Source of the DNA: Saprospiraceae bacterium
GTDB taxonomy: Bacteria > Bacteroidota > Bacteroidia > Chitinophagales > Saprospiraceae
DNA: 33,084 nt
Assembly (NCBI GenBank): GCA_020847425.1
Contig: JADLCC010000312.1
Location: 1 to 33,084 of the forward strand
Reading direction: 5' to 3'
A program made the position numbers and the translations under genes. Positions 12,449 to 21,434 of the stretch are shown here, piece by piece. Position 1 is the first letter of the stretch. Each line of letters begins with the position of its first letter. The notes under the pieces are model-generated. The model worked only from the letters and a program-made list of their open reading frames with translations. It did no database searches and had not been told where the DNA came from.

Positions 12449-15400
12449 TTGAATAATATCAAGTTAATTGCCCTGTTCCTCCTGCTATGCAATGCTCCAT
12501 TGCACAGTCAGGTTAAGTTGAATTATCAACACCTCACCACCGCAGACGGGCTCTCACAGGGCTTGGTGTTCGATATCATGCAAAGCCGGGACGGTTTTAT
12601 CTGGGTTTGCACCAAAGATGGGCTGAACCGCTACGATGGCTCTCGCTTCAAGGTGTTCTCGCCTGATCCATTTGATCCATTTTCAATTGTCGAAGGGTAC
12701 GCCAATGGCCTATACGAAGACAGTCGCGGCTGGATATGGATTCATTTCCTGACTGGTACAGACGTGCTTGATCCGCAAAGTGGGCGCTTTTTCCATTTAA
12801 TGAAAGAAGGGAAACCTGTTATCTCGCCTTTATTTGAAGATCGTACCGACGGTACGATTTGGTGTCTGCAGGACGATAACCGACTCCTGAAATTCAGTAT
12901 TCAAAAAGATATGTTGGAAAAGGCGTTTCAGCAAGGGAATGCCAATATTGAACCGCCTTGTAAAACGTTTTTTTTACCTGCGATCAAAGACGAGTCTGGC
13001 AACCCCATACGGGCTGTCTCCCTTCTTTTTACTAAAAATTATAAACCCCTGGTTGCGACGAGTCATGGTTTGTGGCGGCTGAATCAGGGTAGCGAAAAGA
13101 TGGATTTGATGGGATATACTACATTATCAATAAACCGCTTAATGCAGGATACAGAGGGCAAAATCTGGATGGATGTCTTTAATAAAAATCCTGCTAATAG
13201 AAATGGCTCGCAAATCATTATCTGGGACGAGCAGGCGGGGATGCAACAAGGGCAAATTATGCCAGGAGCTTATTTTGCGTGGTGGCCCTTTGACGGGGCA
13301 CTGTGGATCATTCAGGATAATACCTTAAAAAGGTACCAGCCACAAAGGTACCTGAATAAAGAGCCTGCTGATATTCAATGGCCTTTTGAAACCTTTTTTC
13401 CGCAGTATAAACAAGGCCGTATTAATAAATTATTCTTAGATAAGAGCGGCATGATTTGGATAGGCACCGATGGCTTTGGCATGGTCAAGATCAACCCTCA
13501 AAATCCCACTTTCCGAAGTTATCTTCCCAATATCTCCCAACGCAAGATATTCGAAACCCCGGAGGGAAAACTCCTCACTTCAGCCGAACTTGGTACACTA
13601 TACCATTCCATCTATTTTGACCAAAACACCCCCGATCAGTCCCTATCATCGCTTCATCATGGATATACACCACCCTTAACCGTACTTTATGACAGGGATG
13701 GCAATTGCTGGTCGTACGCTTTCGACTCGTTACTGTACCGCAGGGATGCCCGTACCAGAACGCTTCAAGCATTTCCCTTGAAAGGGCGTGGATTGTGCCT
13801 GGACGCAAAAAACAAGATACTCAGTGTCAGTAGTGAAGGTTTGCACATGCTCGATCCAGCCACAGGGCAAACCCGTTTATTTGCCTTCAAAACACCCCAG
13901 CAACAGCGCTCTGAATTTTCTCATTTCTTTTGGAAAGATGCCGAATCTACGATTTGGATATTTGGGTTTGAAGGATTGGTTAAAGCAATCCCTTCCGATG
14001 CCGACGGGTATCAATTTGAATACTTCGTCAATAACCCGAAAGACCGCGCTTCCTTATCCTCTAATACGGTACTCAGTGCCGCCGACGATCCCCTCGAACC
14101 CAATCGCTACCTGTGGCTGGGCACTAAGGCCGGGCTGAACCGCTTGGACAAAAAAACTGGGGAATTCAAACAATACAGTATCGCGCAGGGGCTTCCCGAC
14201 AATGTGGTATATGGCGTTTTGGCCGAAAACATGCCAAAAGGAAGCAACAGACCCGGATTTATCTGGCTGAGCACCAACAAAGGGCTGTGCCGCTTCGATG
14301 TTCGCGCCGAAACCACCAAGAACTTTACAGTTGCCGATGGCTTACAGGATAATGAATTCAATAGTTCAAGTTATCTGAAAACCAGCAATGGCACCCTGAT
14401 TTTCGGAGGGATAAAAGGTCTGACCGTATTTCATCCCGATAGCCTGCGTTTTAATCCATTTGTTCCTCAAACCCGCATCGTTGGCTTGCATGTCAATAAC
14501 CAGCCATACGACATCAGCGGACAATCGTCTATCACGCTCACACACAATCAAAACCTGCTGACCTTTGATTTTGCAGCACTTGAATTTACCAATCCGGCAC
14601 AGAATCTATACCGTTATCAACTCGTGGGCGTGGATGAAGACTGGGTATCATTAGGGTTGAAAAATAACATCCAATTTGCCAATCTTGCTCCCGGAACCTA
14701 TACCTTCAAGGTGCTGGGCAGCAACAATGCAGGTATATGGAGTGATCAGCCCGCCGAACTGCGTTTTACCATCCGGCCGCCGTGGTGGGCTTCCTGGTGG
14801 GCATGGCTACTGTATCTTGGTATATTGGCAGCAGGGGCCTGGAGGTATTACCAATACTTGCTCAATCGGCGCTTATCAGCGCAGGAAAAACTGCGGCTGA
14901 CAGAACTTGACGACTTCAAAACCCGATTTTTTACCAACATCACCCACGAATTCAGAACGCCGCTCACGGTGATGCTGGGCATGAGTGAACAGTTGGCAAA
15001 AGACGAAACCGACGATCCGAAACGCAATAAACTCGGCCTGATCAAACGCAGCGGAGAAAACCTGCTCCGACTCATCAATCAGATTCTTGACCTGGCTAAG
15101 CTGGAGTCGAACACCTTGAAAATGAATTACATTCAGGGTGATATTTTGACGTTCATCCAGTATGTTACCGAAAGCCTGCACTCGCTGGCTAACGCGCAGA
15201 ATCTGATGCTCCGCGTCGAAAGTGAACAATCGAAGATTGTGATAGACTACGATCCTGAGCGTTTTTTGCAAATCATCCACAATCTATTGTCGAATGCCAT
15301 CAAATTTACGCCCTCAGGAGGTAAAGTTGTCATCCGGGCCGATGTAAAAGACCGTTGGCTTCACATTTCGGTGGCCGATTCAGGCGCGGGCATCCCTCCA

Positions 15401-16456
15401 GAGGAACTGCCGCATTTGTTTGAACGATTTTTTCAGGCCAGAAATCAGGAACACGCGAAGGCTGGCGGAACGGGCATTGGGCTGTCACTGACCCGCGAAT
15501 TGGTCAAAGCCATGGGGGGCGAGATTTCGGTGGAAAGCACCGTGGGCGTGGGCAGTACTTTTTTGGTGCGCTTGCCGATCACAAACCATAGTGCATTGGT
15601 CGCATTTGGGTCAAACGTCAAGATGGAAGCCTGGAAGCCATCCCTTGCAAAACCGCAAATAACGCGCCCTGAGGAGTCGGTTCAAAGTCATCCCCTCACT
15701 GCACCAACCGTTCTTTTGGTGGAAGACAACCCGGATGTAGTGGAATACCTCAGTGCCTGCCTTAAAGAACATTATTACCTCGATTTTGCCTACAACGGCA
15801 AGGCTGGTATAGACATGGCGCTGGAGAACGTGCCCGATCTCATCGTCAGCGACGTGATGATGCCATATAAAGATGGCTTTGAAGTGTTGGAAAACCTGAA
15901 AAACGACGAGCGCACGAGCCATATTCCGATTGTTTTGCTGACGGCGAAGGCCGATACACAGAGTCGTCTGGCCGGACTGCGCAAAGGCGCCGATGCTTAT
16001 TTGTCCAAGCCTTTTCATCAGGAAGAATTGCTGGTAATATTGGAGAATCTGCTCGAATCGCGGCGAAAATTACAGGCTAAGTACCAGCAAAATGTGCTTT
16101 CAACCACAGCGCCCTCTGTTGAGGAACCCGACCCGGAGGACAGTTTCCTGCTAAAAGTTCGGGCTGTTGTGGAAAAAAACCTTTCCGACGCTGATTTTGA
16201 AATGCCGCACTTGGAACGCGCCCTGGCCATGAGTCGCAGCCAGATATTCCGCAAGATCAAGGCTTTGACGGGCAAATCGCCCAGCCTCTTCATTCGTTCC
16301 ATCCGCCTGCATCATGGCAAACAAATGCTGCAGAACACCGCGCTCACGGTTTCTGAAATTGCGTACGAGGTGGGCTTTTCTTCGCTCAATTACTTCTCCG
16401 ATGCATTTTTTGAAGAATTTGGAGAACGCCCCTTGAAGGTACGGGGCGGAGGATGA
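12449..16456 (+). CDS. Hybrid two-component system sensor kinase/AraC regulator (HTCS)
   Basis: A 1335-residue single-protein signalling system. Start TTG: an in-frame TAA at 12434-12436 blocks extension, and the next in-frame ATG is codon 44, which would delete the signal peptide (NNIKLIALFLLLCNAPLHSQ). The periplasmic sensor region, about 22-700, has repeated two-component propeller strands (DGLSQGLVFDIMQSRDGFIW, GLPDNVVYGVL). A Y_Y_Y domain (about 705-775) and one membrane helix (about 778-803) follow. Then come a HisKA domain with phospho-acceptor His833 (THEFRTPLT), an ATPase with an HNLLSNAIKF N-box and GTGIGLSL G-box (to about 1050), a receiver with Asp1135 (IVSDVMMP) at about 1086-1195, and an AraC-type HTH at about 1235-1332. 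All phosphotransfer residues are intact. Such proteins usually sense oligosaccharides and control polysaccharide loci; no SusC/SusD pair is visible here, so the ligand and target are open. Confidence 0.95.
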   Translation: MNNIKLIALFLLLCNAPLHSQVKLNYQHLTTADGLSQGLVFDIMQSRDGFIWVCTKDGLNRYDGSRFKVFSPDPFDPFSIVEGYANGLYEDSRGWIWIHFLTGTDVLDPQSGRFFHLMKEGKPVISPLFEDRTDGTIWCLQDDNRLLKFSIQKDMLEKAFQQGNANIEPPCKTFFLPAIKDESGNPIRAVSLLFTKNYKPLVATSHGLWRLNQGSEKMDLMGYTTLSINRLMQDTEGKIWMDVFNKNPANRNGSQIIIWDEQAGMQQGQIMPGAYFAWWPFDGALWIIQDNTLKRYQPQRYLNKEPADIQWPFETFFPQYKQGRINKLFLDKSGMIWIGTDGFGMVKINPQNPTFRSYLPNISQRKIFETPEGKLLTSAELGTLYHSIYFDQNTPDQSLSSLHHGYTPPLTVLYDRDGNCWSYAFDSLLYRRDARTRTLQAFPLKGRGLCLDAKNKILSVSSEGLHMLDPATGQTRLFAFKTPQQQRSEFSHFFWKDAESTIWIFGFEGLVKAIPSDADGYQFEYFVNNPKDRASLSSNTVLSAADDPLEPNRYLWLGTKAGLNRLDKKTGEFKQYSIAQGLPDNVVYGVLAENMPKGSNRPGFIWLSTNKGLCRFDVRAETTKNFTVADGLQDNEFNSSSYLKTSNGTLIFGGIKGLTVFHPDSLRFNPFVPQTRIVGLHVNNQPYDISGQSSITLTHNQNLLTFDFAALEFTNPAQNLYRYQLVGVDEDWVSLGLKNNIQFANLAPGTYTFKVLGSNNAGIWSDQPAELRFTIRPPWWASWWAWLLYLGILAAGAWRYYQYLLNRRLSAQEKLRLTELDDFKTRFFTNITHEFRTPLTVMLGMSEQLAKDETDDPKRNKLGLIKRSGENLLRLINQILDLAKLESNTLKMNYIQGDILTFIQYVTESLHSLANAQNLMLRVESEQSKIVIDYDPERFLQIIHNLLSNAIKFTPSGGKVVIRADVKDRWLHISVADSGAGIPPEELPHLFERFFQARNQEHAKAGGTGIGLSLTRELVKAMGGEISVESTVGVGSTFLVRLPITNHSALVAFGSNVKMEAWKPSLAKPQITRPEESVQSHPLTAPTVLLVEDNPDVVEYLSACLKEHYYLDFAYNGKAGIDMALENVPDLIVSDVMMPYKDGFEVLENLKNDERTSHIPIVLLTAKADTQSRLAGLRKGADAYLSKPFHQEELLVILENLLESRRKLQAKYQQNVLSTTAPSVEEPDPEDSFLLKVRAVVEKNLSDADFEMPHLERALAMSRSQIFRKIKALTGKSPSLFIRSIRLHHGKQMLQNTALTVSEIAYEVGFSSLNYFSDAFFEEFGERPLKVRGGG

Positions 16457-16527
16457 TTGGCCAAATCCGATTAAAGGATACATGATTCTCTTATTATTCA
16501 GTATTAAAATCCCTACAAATTTCCTCC

Positions 16528-16557
16528 TGTAGAGACGCACAGCTGTGCGTCTCTACA
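16528..16557. repeat. Symmetry axis: GTAGAGACGCACAG palindrome with zero loop
   Basis: The axis lies between bases 16542 and 16543, inside TGTAGAGACGCACAG and its complement. Sequences of the GTAGAGACGC...GCGTCTCTAC type are, from memory, common intergenic palindromes in Bacteroidota and cyanobacteria. If the natural element is palindromic, a path entering it can leave along its own reverse complement, which would generate this window. Only 86 bases separate the sensor-gene stop from the axis, so the true downstream flank of that gene is not visible. Confidence 0.8.
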
Positions 16558-16628
16558 GGAGGAAATTTGTAGGGATTTTAATACTGAATAATAAGAGAAT
16601 CATGTATCCTTTAATCGGATTTGGCCAA

Positions 16629-19600
16629 TCATCCTCCGCCCCGTACCTTCAAGGGGCGTTCTCCAAATTCTTCAAAAAATGCATCGGAGAAGTAATTGAG
16701 CGAAGAAAAGCCCACCTCGTACGCAATTTCAGAAACCGTGAGCGCGGTGTTCTGCAGCATTTGTTTGCCATGATGCAGGCGGATGGAACGAATGAAGAGG
16801 CTGGGCGATTTGCCCGTCAAAGCCTTGATCTTGCGGAATATCTGGCTGCGACTCATGGCCAGGGCGCGTTCCAAGTGCGGCATTTCAAAATCAGCGTCGG
16901 AAAGGTTTTTTTCCACAACAGCCCGAACTTTTAGCAGGAAACTGTCCTCCGGGTCGGGTTCCTCAACAGAGGGCGCTGTGGTTGAAAGCACATTTTGCTG
17001 GTACTTAGCCTGTAATTTTCGCCGCGATTCGAGCAGATTCTCCAATATTACCAGCAATTCTTCCTGATGAAAAGGCTTGGACAAATAAGCATCGGCGCCT
17101 TTGCGCAGTCCGGCCAGACGACTCTGTGTATCGGCCTTCGCCGTCAGCAAAACAATCGGAATATGGCTCGTGCGCTCGTCGTTTTTCAGGTTTTCCAACA
17201 CTTCAAAGCCATCTTTATATGGCATCATCACGTCGCTGACGATGAGATCGGGCACGTTCTCCAGCGCCATGTCTATACCAGCCTTGCCGTTGTAGGCAAA
17301 ATCGAGGTAATAATGTTCTTTAAGGCAGGCACTGAGGTATTCCACTACATCCGGGTTGTCTTCCACCAAAAGAACGGTTGGTGCAGTGAGGGGATGACTT
17401 TGAACCGACTCCTCAGGGCGCGTTATTTGCGGTTTTGCAAGGGATGGCTTCCAGGCTTCCATCTTGACGTTTGACCCAAATGCGACCAATGCACTATGGT
17501 TTGTGATCGGCAAGCGCACCAAAAAAGTACTGCCCACGCCCACGGTGCTTTCCACCGAAATCTCGCCCCCCATGGCTTTGACCAATTCGCGGGTCAGTGA
17601 CAGCCCAATGCCCGTTCCGCCAGCCTTCGCGTGTTCCTGATTTCTGGCCTGAAAAAATCGTTCAAACAAATGCGGCAGTTCCTCTGGAGGGATGCCCGCG
17701 CCTGAATCGGCCACCGAAATGTGAAGCCAACGGTCTTTTACATCGGCCCGGATGACAACTTTACCTCCTGAGGGCGTAAATTTGATGGCATTCGACAATA
17801 GATTGTGGATGATTTGCAAAAAACGCTCAGGATCGTAGTCTATCACAATCTTCGATTGTTCACTTTCGACGCGGAGCATCAGATTCTGCGCGTTAGCCAG
17901 CGAGTGCAGGCTTTCGGTAACATACTGGATGAACGTCAAAATATCACCCTGAATGTAATTCATTTTCAAGGTGTTCGACTCCAGCTTAGCCAGGTCAAGA
18001 ATCTGATTGATGAGTCGGAGCAGGTTTTCTCCGCTGCGTTTGATCAGGCCGAGTTTATTGCGTTTCGGATCGTCGGTTTCGTCTTTTGCCAACTGTTCAC
18101 TCATGCCCAGCATCACCGTGAGCGGCGTTCTGAATTCGTGGGTGATGTTGGTAAAAAATCGGGTTTTGAAGTCGTCAAGTTCTGTCAGCCGCAGTTTTTC
18201 CTGCGCTGATAAGCGCCGATTGAGCAAGTATTGGTAATACCTCCAGGCCCCTGCTGCCAATATACCAAGATACAGTAGCCATGCCCACCAGGAAGCCCAC
18301 CACGGCGGCCGGATGGTAAAACGCAGTTCGGCGGGCTGATCACTCCATATACCTGCATTGTTGCTGCCCAGCACCTTGAAGGTATAGGTTCCGGGAGCAA
18401 GATTGGCAAATTGGATGTTATTTTTCAACCCTAATGATACCCAGTCTTCATCCACGCCCACGAGTTGATAACGGTATAGATTCTGTGCCGGATTGGTAAA
18501 TTCAAGTGCTGCAAAATCAAAGGTCAGCAGGTTTTGATTGTGTGTGAGCGTGATAGACGATTGTCCGCTGATGTCGTATGGCTGGTTATTGACATGCAAG
18601 CCAACGATGCGGGTTTGAGGAACAAATGGATTAAAACGCAGGCTATCGGGATGAAATACGGTCAGACCTTTTATCCCTCCGAAAATCAGGGTGCCATTGC
18701 TGGTTTTCAGATAACTTGAACTATTGAATTCATTATCCTGTAAGCCATCGGCAACTGTAAAGTTCTTGGTGGTTTCGGCGCGAACATCGAAGCGGCACAG
18801 CCCTTTGTTGGTGCTCAGCCAGATAAATCCGGGTCTGTTGCTTCCTTTTGGCATGTTTTCGGCCAAAACGCCATATACCACATTGTCGGGAAGCCCCTGC
18901 GCGATACTGTATTGTTTGAATTCCCCAGTTTTTTTGTCCAAGCGGTTCAGCCCGGCCTTAGTGCCCAGCCACAGGTAGCGATTGGGTTCGAGGGGATCGT
19001 CGGCGGCACTGAGTACCGTATTAGAGGATAAGGAAGCGCGGTCTTTCGGGTTATTGACGAAGTATTCAAATTGATACCCGTCGGCATCGGAAGGGATTGC
19101 TTTAACCAATCCTTCAAACCCAAATATCCAAATCGTAGATTCGGCATCTTTCCAAAAGAAATGAGAAAATTCAGAGCGCTGTTGCTGGGGTGTTTTGAAG
19201 GCAAATAAACGGGTTTGCCCTGTGGCTGGATCGAGCATGTGCAAACCTTCACTACTGACACTGAGTATCTTGTTTTTTGCGTCCAGGCACAATCCACGCC
19301 CTTTCAAGGGAAATGCTTGAAGCGTTCTGGTACGGGCATCCCTGCGGTACAGTAACGAGTCGAAAGCGTACGACCAGCAATTGCCATCCCTGTCATAAAG
19401 TACGGTTAAGGGTGGTGTATATCCATGATGAAGCGATGATAGGGACTGATCGGGGGTGTTTTGGTCAAAATAGATGGAATGGTATAGTGTACCAAGTTCG
19501 GCTGAAGTGAGGAGTTTTCCCTCCGGGGTTTCGAATATCTTGCGTTGGGAGATATTGGGAAGATAACTTCGGAAAGTGGGATTTTGAGGGTTGATCTTGA

Positions 19601-20636
19601 CCATGCCAAAGCCATCGGTGCCTATCCAAATCATGCCGCTCTTATCTAAGAATAATTTATTAATACGGCCTTGTTTATACTGCGGAAAAAAGGTTTCAAA
19701 AGGCCATTGAATATCAGCAGGCTCTTTATTCAGGTACCTTTGTGGCTGGTACCTTTTTAAGGTATTATCCTGAATGATCCACAGTGCCCCGTCAAAGGGC
19801 CACCACGCAAAATAAGCTCCTGGCATAATTTGCCCTTGTTGCATCCCCGCCTGCTCGTCCCAGATAATGATTTGCGAGCCATTTCTATTAGCAGGATTTT
19901 TATTAAAGACATCCATCCAGATTTTGCCCTCTGTATCCTGCATTAAGCGGTTTATTGATAATGTAGTATATCCCATCAAATCCATCTTTTCGCTACCCTG
20001 ATTCAGCCGCCACAAACCATGACTCGTCGCAACCAGGGGTTTATAATTTTTAGTAAAAAGAAGGGAGACAGCCCGTATGGGGTTGCCAGACTCGTCTTTG
20101 ATCGCAGGTAAAAAAAACGTTTTACAAGGCGGTTCAATATTGGCATTCCCTTGCTGAAACGCCTTTTCCAACATATCTTTTTGAATACTGAATTTCAGGA
20201 GTCGGTTATCGTCCTGCAGACACCAAATCGTACCGTCGGTACGATCTTCAAATAAAGGCGAGATAACAGGTTTCCCTTCTTTCATTAAATGGAAAAAGCG
20301 CCCACTTTGCGGATCAAGCACGTCTGTACCAGTCAGGAAATGAATCCATATCCAGCCGCGACTGTCTTCGTATAGGCCATTGGCGTACCCTTCGACAATT
20401 GAAAATGGATCAAATGGATCAGGCGAGAACACCTTGAAGCGAGAGCCATCGTAGCGGTTCAGCCCATCTTTGGTGCAAACCCAGATAAAACCGTCCCGGC
20501 TTTGCATGATATCGAACACCAAGCCCTGTGAGAGCCCGTCTGCGGTGGTGAGGTGTTGATAATTCAACTTAACCTGACTGTGCAATGGAGCATTGCATAG
20601 CAGGAGGAACAGGGCAATTAACTTGATATTATTCAA
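16629..20636 (-). CDS. Mirror copy: hybrid two-component sensor kinase/AraC regulator
   Basis: Identical in every residue to the 1335-residue protein at 12449-16456: TTG start, signal peptide, periplasmic propeller sensor, Y_Y_Y domain, one membrane helix, HisKA with His833, ATPase, receiver with Asp1135 and AraC-type HTH. The two copies would converge tail to tail across the axis with 172 bases between stops. The absence of a single difference over 4 kb argues for a duplicated assembly path rather than an old gene duplication. Confidence 0.93.
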   Translation of the reverse strand: MNNIKLIALFLLLCNAPLHSQVKLNYQHLTTADGLSQGLVFDIMQSRDGFIWVCTKDGLNRYDGSRFKVFSPDPFDPFSIVEGYANGLYEDSRGWIWIHFLTGTDVLDPQSGRFFHLMKEGKPVISPLFEDRTDGTIWCLQDDNRLLKFSIQKDMLEKAFQQGNANIEPPCKTFFLPAIKDESGNPIRAVSLLFTKNYKPLVATSHGLWRLNQGSEKMDLMGYTTLSINRLMQDTEGKIWMDVFNKNPANRNGSQIIIWDEQAGMQQGQIMPGAYFAWWPFDGALWIIQDNTLKRYQPQRYLNKEPADIQWPFETFFPQYKQGRINKLFLDKSGMIWIGTDGFGMVKINPQNPTFRSYLPNISQRKIFETPEGKLLTSAELGTLYHSIYFDQNTPDQSLSSLHHGYTPPLTVLYDRDGNCWSYAFDSLLYRRDARTRTLQAFPLKGRGLCLDAKNKILSVSSEGLHMLDPATGQTRLFAFKTPQQQRSEFSHFFWKDAESTIWIFGFEGLVKAIPSDADGYQFEYFVNNPKDRASLSSNTVLSAADDPLEPNRYLWLGTKAGLNRLDKKTGEFKQYSIAQGLPDNVVYGVLAENMPKGSNRPGFIWLSTNKGLCRFDVRAETTKNFTVADGLQDNEFNSSSYLKTSNGTLIFGGIKGLTVFHPDSLRFNPFVPQTRIVGLHVNNQPYDISGQSSITLTHNQNLLTFDFAALEFTNPAQNLYRYQLVGVDEDWVSLGLKNNIQFANLAPGTYTFKVLGSNNAGIWSDQPAELRFTIRPPWWASWWAWLLYLGILAAGAWRYYQYLLNRRLSAQEKLRLTELDDFKTRFFTNITHEFRTPLTVMLGMSEQLAKDETDDPKRNKLGLIKRSGENLLRLINQILDLAKLESNTLKMNYIQGDILTFIQYVTESLHSLANAQNLMLRVESEQSKIVIDYDPERFLQIIHNLLSNAIKFTPSGGKVVIRADVKDRWLHISVADSGAGIPPEELPHLFERFFQARNQEHAKAGGTGIGLSLTRELVKAMGGEISVESTVGVGSTFLVRLPITNHSALVAFGSNVKMEAWKPSLAKPQITRPEESVQSHPLTAPTVLLVEDNPDVVEYLSACLKEHYYLDFAYNGKAGIDMALENVPDLIVSDVMMPYKDGFEVLENLKNDERTSHIPIVLLTAKADTQSRLAGLRKGADAYLSKPFHQEELLVILENLLESRRKLQAKYQQNVLSTTAPSVEEPDPEDSFLLKVRAVVEKNLSDADFEMPHLERALAMSRSQIFRKIKALTGKSPSLFIRSIRLHHGKQMLQNTALTVSEIAYEVGFSSLNYFSDAFFEEFGERPLKVRGGG

Positions 20637-20660
20637 ACCGGTTGAAGGTTAGATTTCCCG

Positions 20661-20668
20661 CAAATATA
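20661..20668 (-). promoter_or_regulatory. Mirror copy: candidate -7 box TATATTTG of the hybrid sensor gene
   Basis: Same motif as 12417-12424, 24 bases upstream of the TTG start on the minus strand. Confidence 0.48.
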
Positions 20669-20734
20669 TCCCAAGCTATCCTGTTTTCAGAAAAATCATT
20701 AGGTTTGGCGCAATTTAAACAACACTCCCACGCT

Positions 20735-21112
20735 ATGATGCAAAATGCTCCCACCACCATAGACGCATACATCGCGGAATACCCGAAAGACATCCAGGAA
20801 AAACTGGAGCAGATGCGGACCACCATCCAGCAGGCGGCGCCGGAGGCCATAGAGGCTATGAAATATGCGATACCCACTTTCGTGCTGCACGGCAACCTGG
20901 TTCATTTCGCCGCTTTTACGCACCATATCGGTTTTTATGCCACGCCCACCGCGAATGAGGCATTCGCAAAAGACCTTGCGCCGTATAAAATGGGTAAAGG
21001 ATCTATCCAGTTTCCAATAGACGAGCCCTTGCCGCTTGAACTGGTCAAAAAAATCGTTTTGTACAGGGTCAGGCAGAACACGGAAAAGGCGGCGTTGAAG
21101 CAAAAGAAATAA
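20735..21112 (+). CDS. Mirror copy: DUF1801 (YdhG-like) family protein
   Basis: Identical to the 125-residue protein at 11973-12350, with the same start choice (MMQNAPTTIDAYIAEYP) and the same IQFPIDEPLPLELVKKI ending. It is divergent from the mirrored hybrid sensor gene and faces the hairpin cluster at 21145-21317. Confidence 0.88.
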   Translation: MMQNAPTTIDAYIAEYPKDIQEKLEQMRTTIQQAAPEAIEAMKYAIPTFVLHGNLVHFAAFTHHIGFYATPTANEAFAKDLAPYKMGKGSIQFPIDEPLPLELVKKIVLYRVRQNTEKAALKQKK

Positions 21113-21396
21113 ACATGAATCATCTCGAATTTATGCCTGGAAATGACCTCGGAGAGGTCAAATGTTTGTAGAAATCACATCGTATAGGTGTTTGCCGACC
21201 TCGGAGAGGTCGAACATGTTCACAAAGATTCCAAAATGACAGCGAACGTTCGACCTCTCCGAGGTCGTTTCATTCGTGAAATCAATTGATCTACAAACAT
21301 TTGACTTCTCCGAAGTCATTTTTGCCAATCTTCAAAATTAGGGATGTCTCATGTAGAAATAAACTTCAAGATGGCCACCCTTATCGAGTGAATGTG
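21113..21396. other. Mirror copy: non-coding hairpin-rich region
   Basis: Same content as 11689-11972; no gene seen. Confidence 0.72.
21145..21317. repeat. Mirror copy: nested GACCTCGGAGAGGTC hairpins
   Basis: Four 15-base units at 21145-21159, 21197-21211, 21252-21266 and 21303-21317, the mirror of 11768-11940. The variant unit with the compensatory C-to-T/G-to-A pair is the one at 21303-21317. Confidence 0.92.
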
Positions 21397-21434
21397 CCTC
21401 TCACTTCTCACCCTCTCACTTCTCACTTCTCTCT
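21397..21434. repeat. Mirror copy: GTGAGAR heptamer array next to the CNNM-like stop
   Basis: Reverse complement of 11651-11688, read here as CTCACTTCTCAC-type units directly beside the stop codon. Confidence 0.85.

Larger units (their letters stand above)
1..16542. repeat. Left arm of a window-wide perfect inverted duplication
   Basis: This arm is the reverse complement of 16543-33084. Each gene in it has a partner of identical length and protein sequence at 33085 minus its coordinates, for example 12449-16456 against 16629-20636. Intergenic stretches compared directly, such as 5761-5890 against 27195-27324, also match without differences. There is no spacer at the axis. An exact 16.5 kb palindrome is more likely an assembly or library fold-back than a stable chromosomal structure, because long perfect palindromes are normally lost or rearranged in bacteria. 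Confidence 0.98.

Noticed and set aside
16457-16628. Possible transposon inverted termini or an integration site at the axis
   Set aside because: There is no transposase or integrase, and the symmetry extends through the entire window rather than being limited to short termini.
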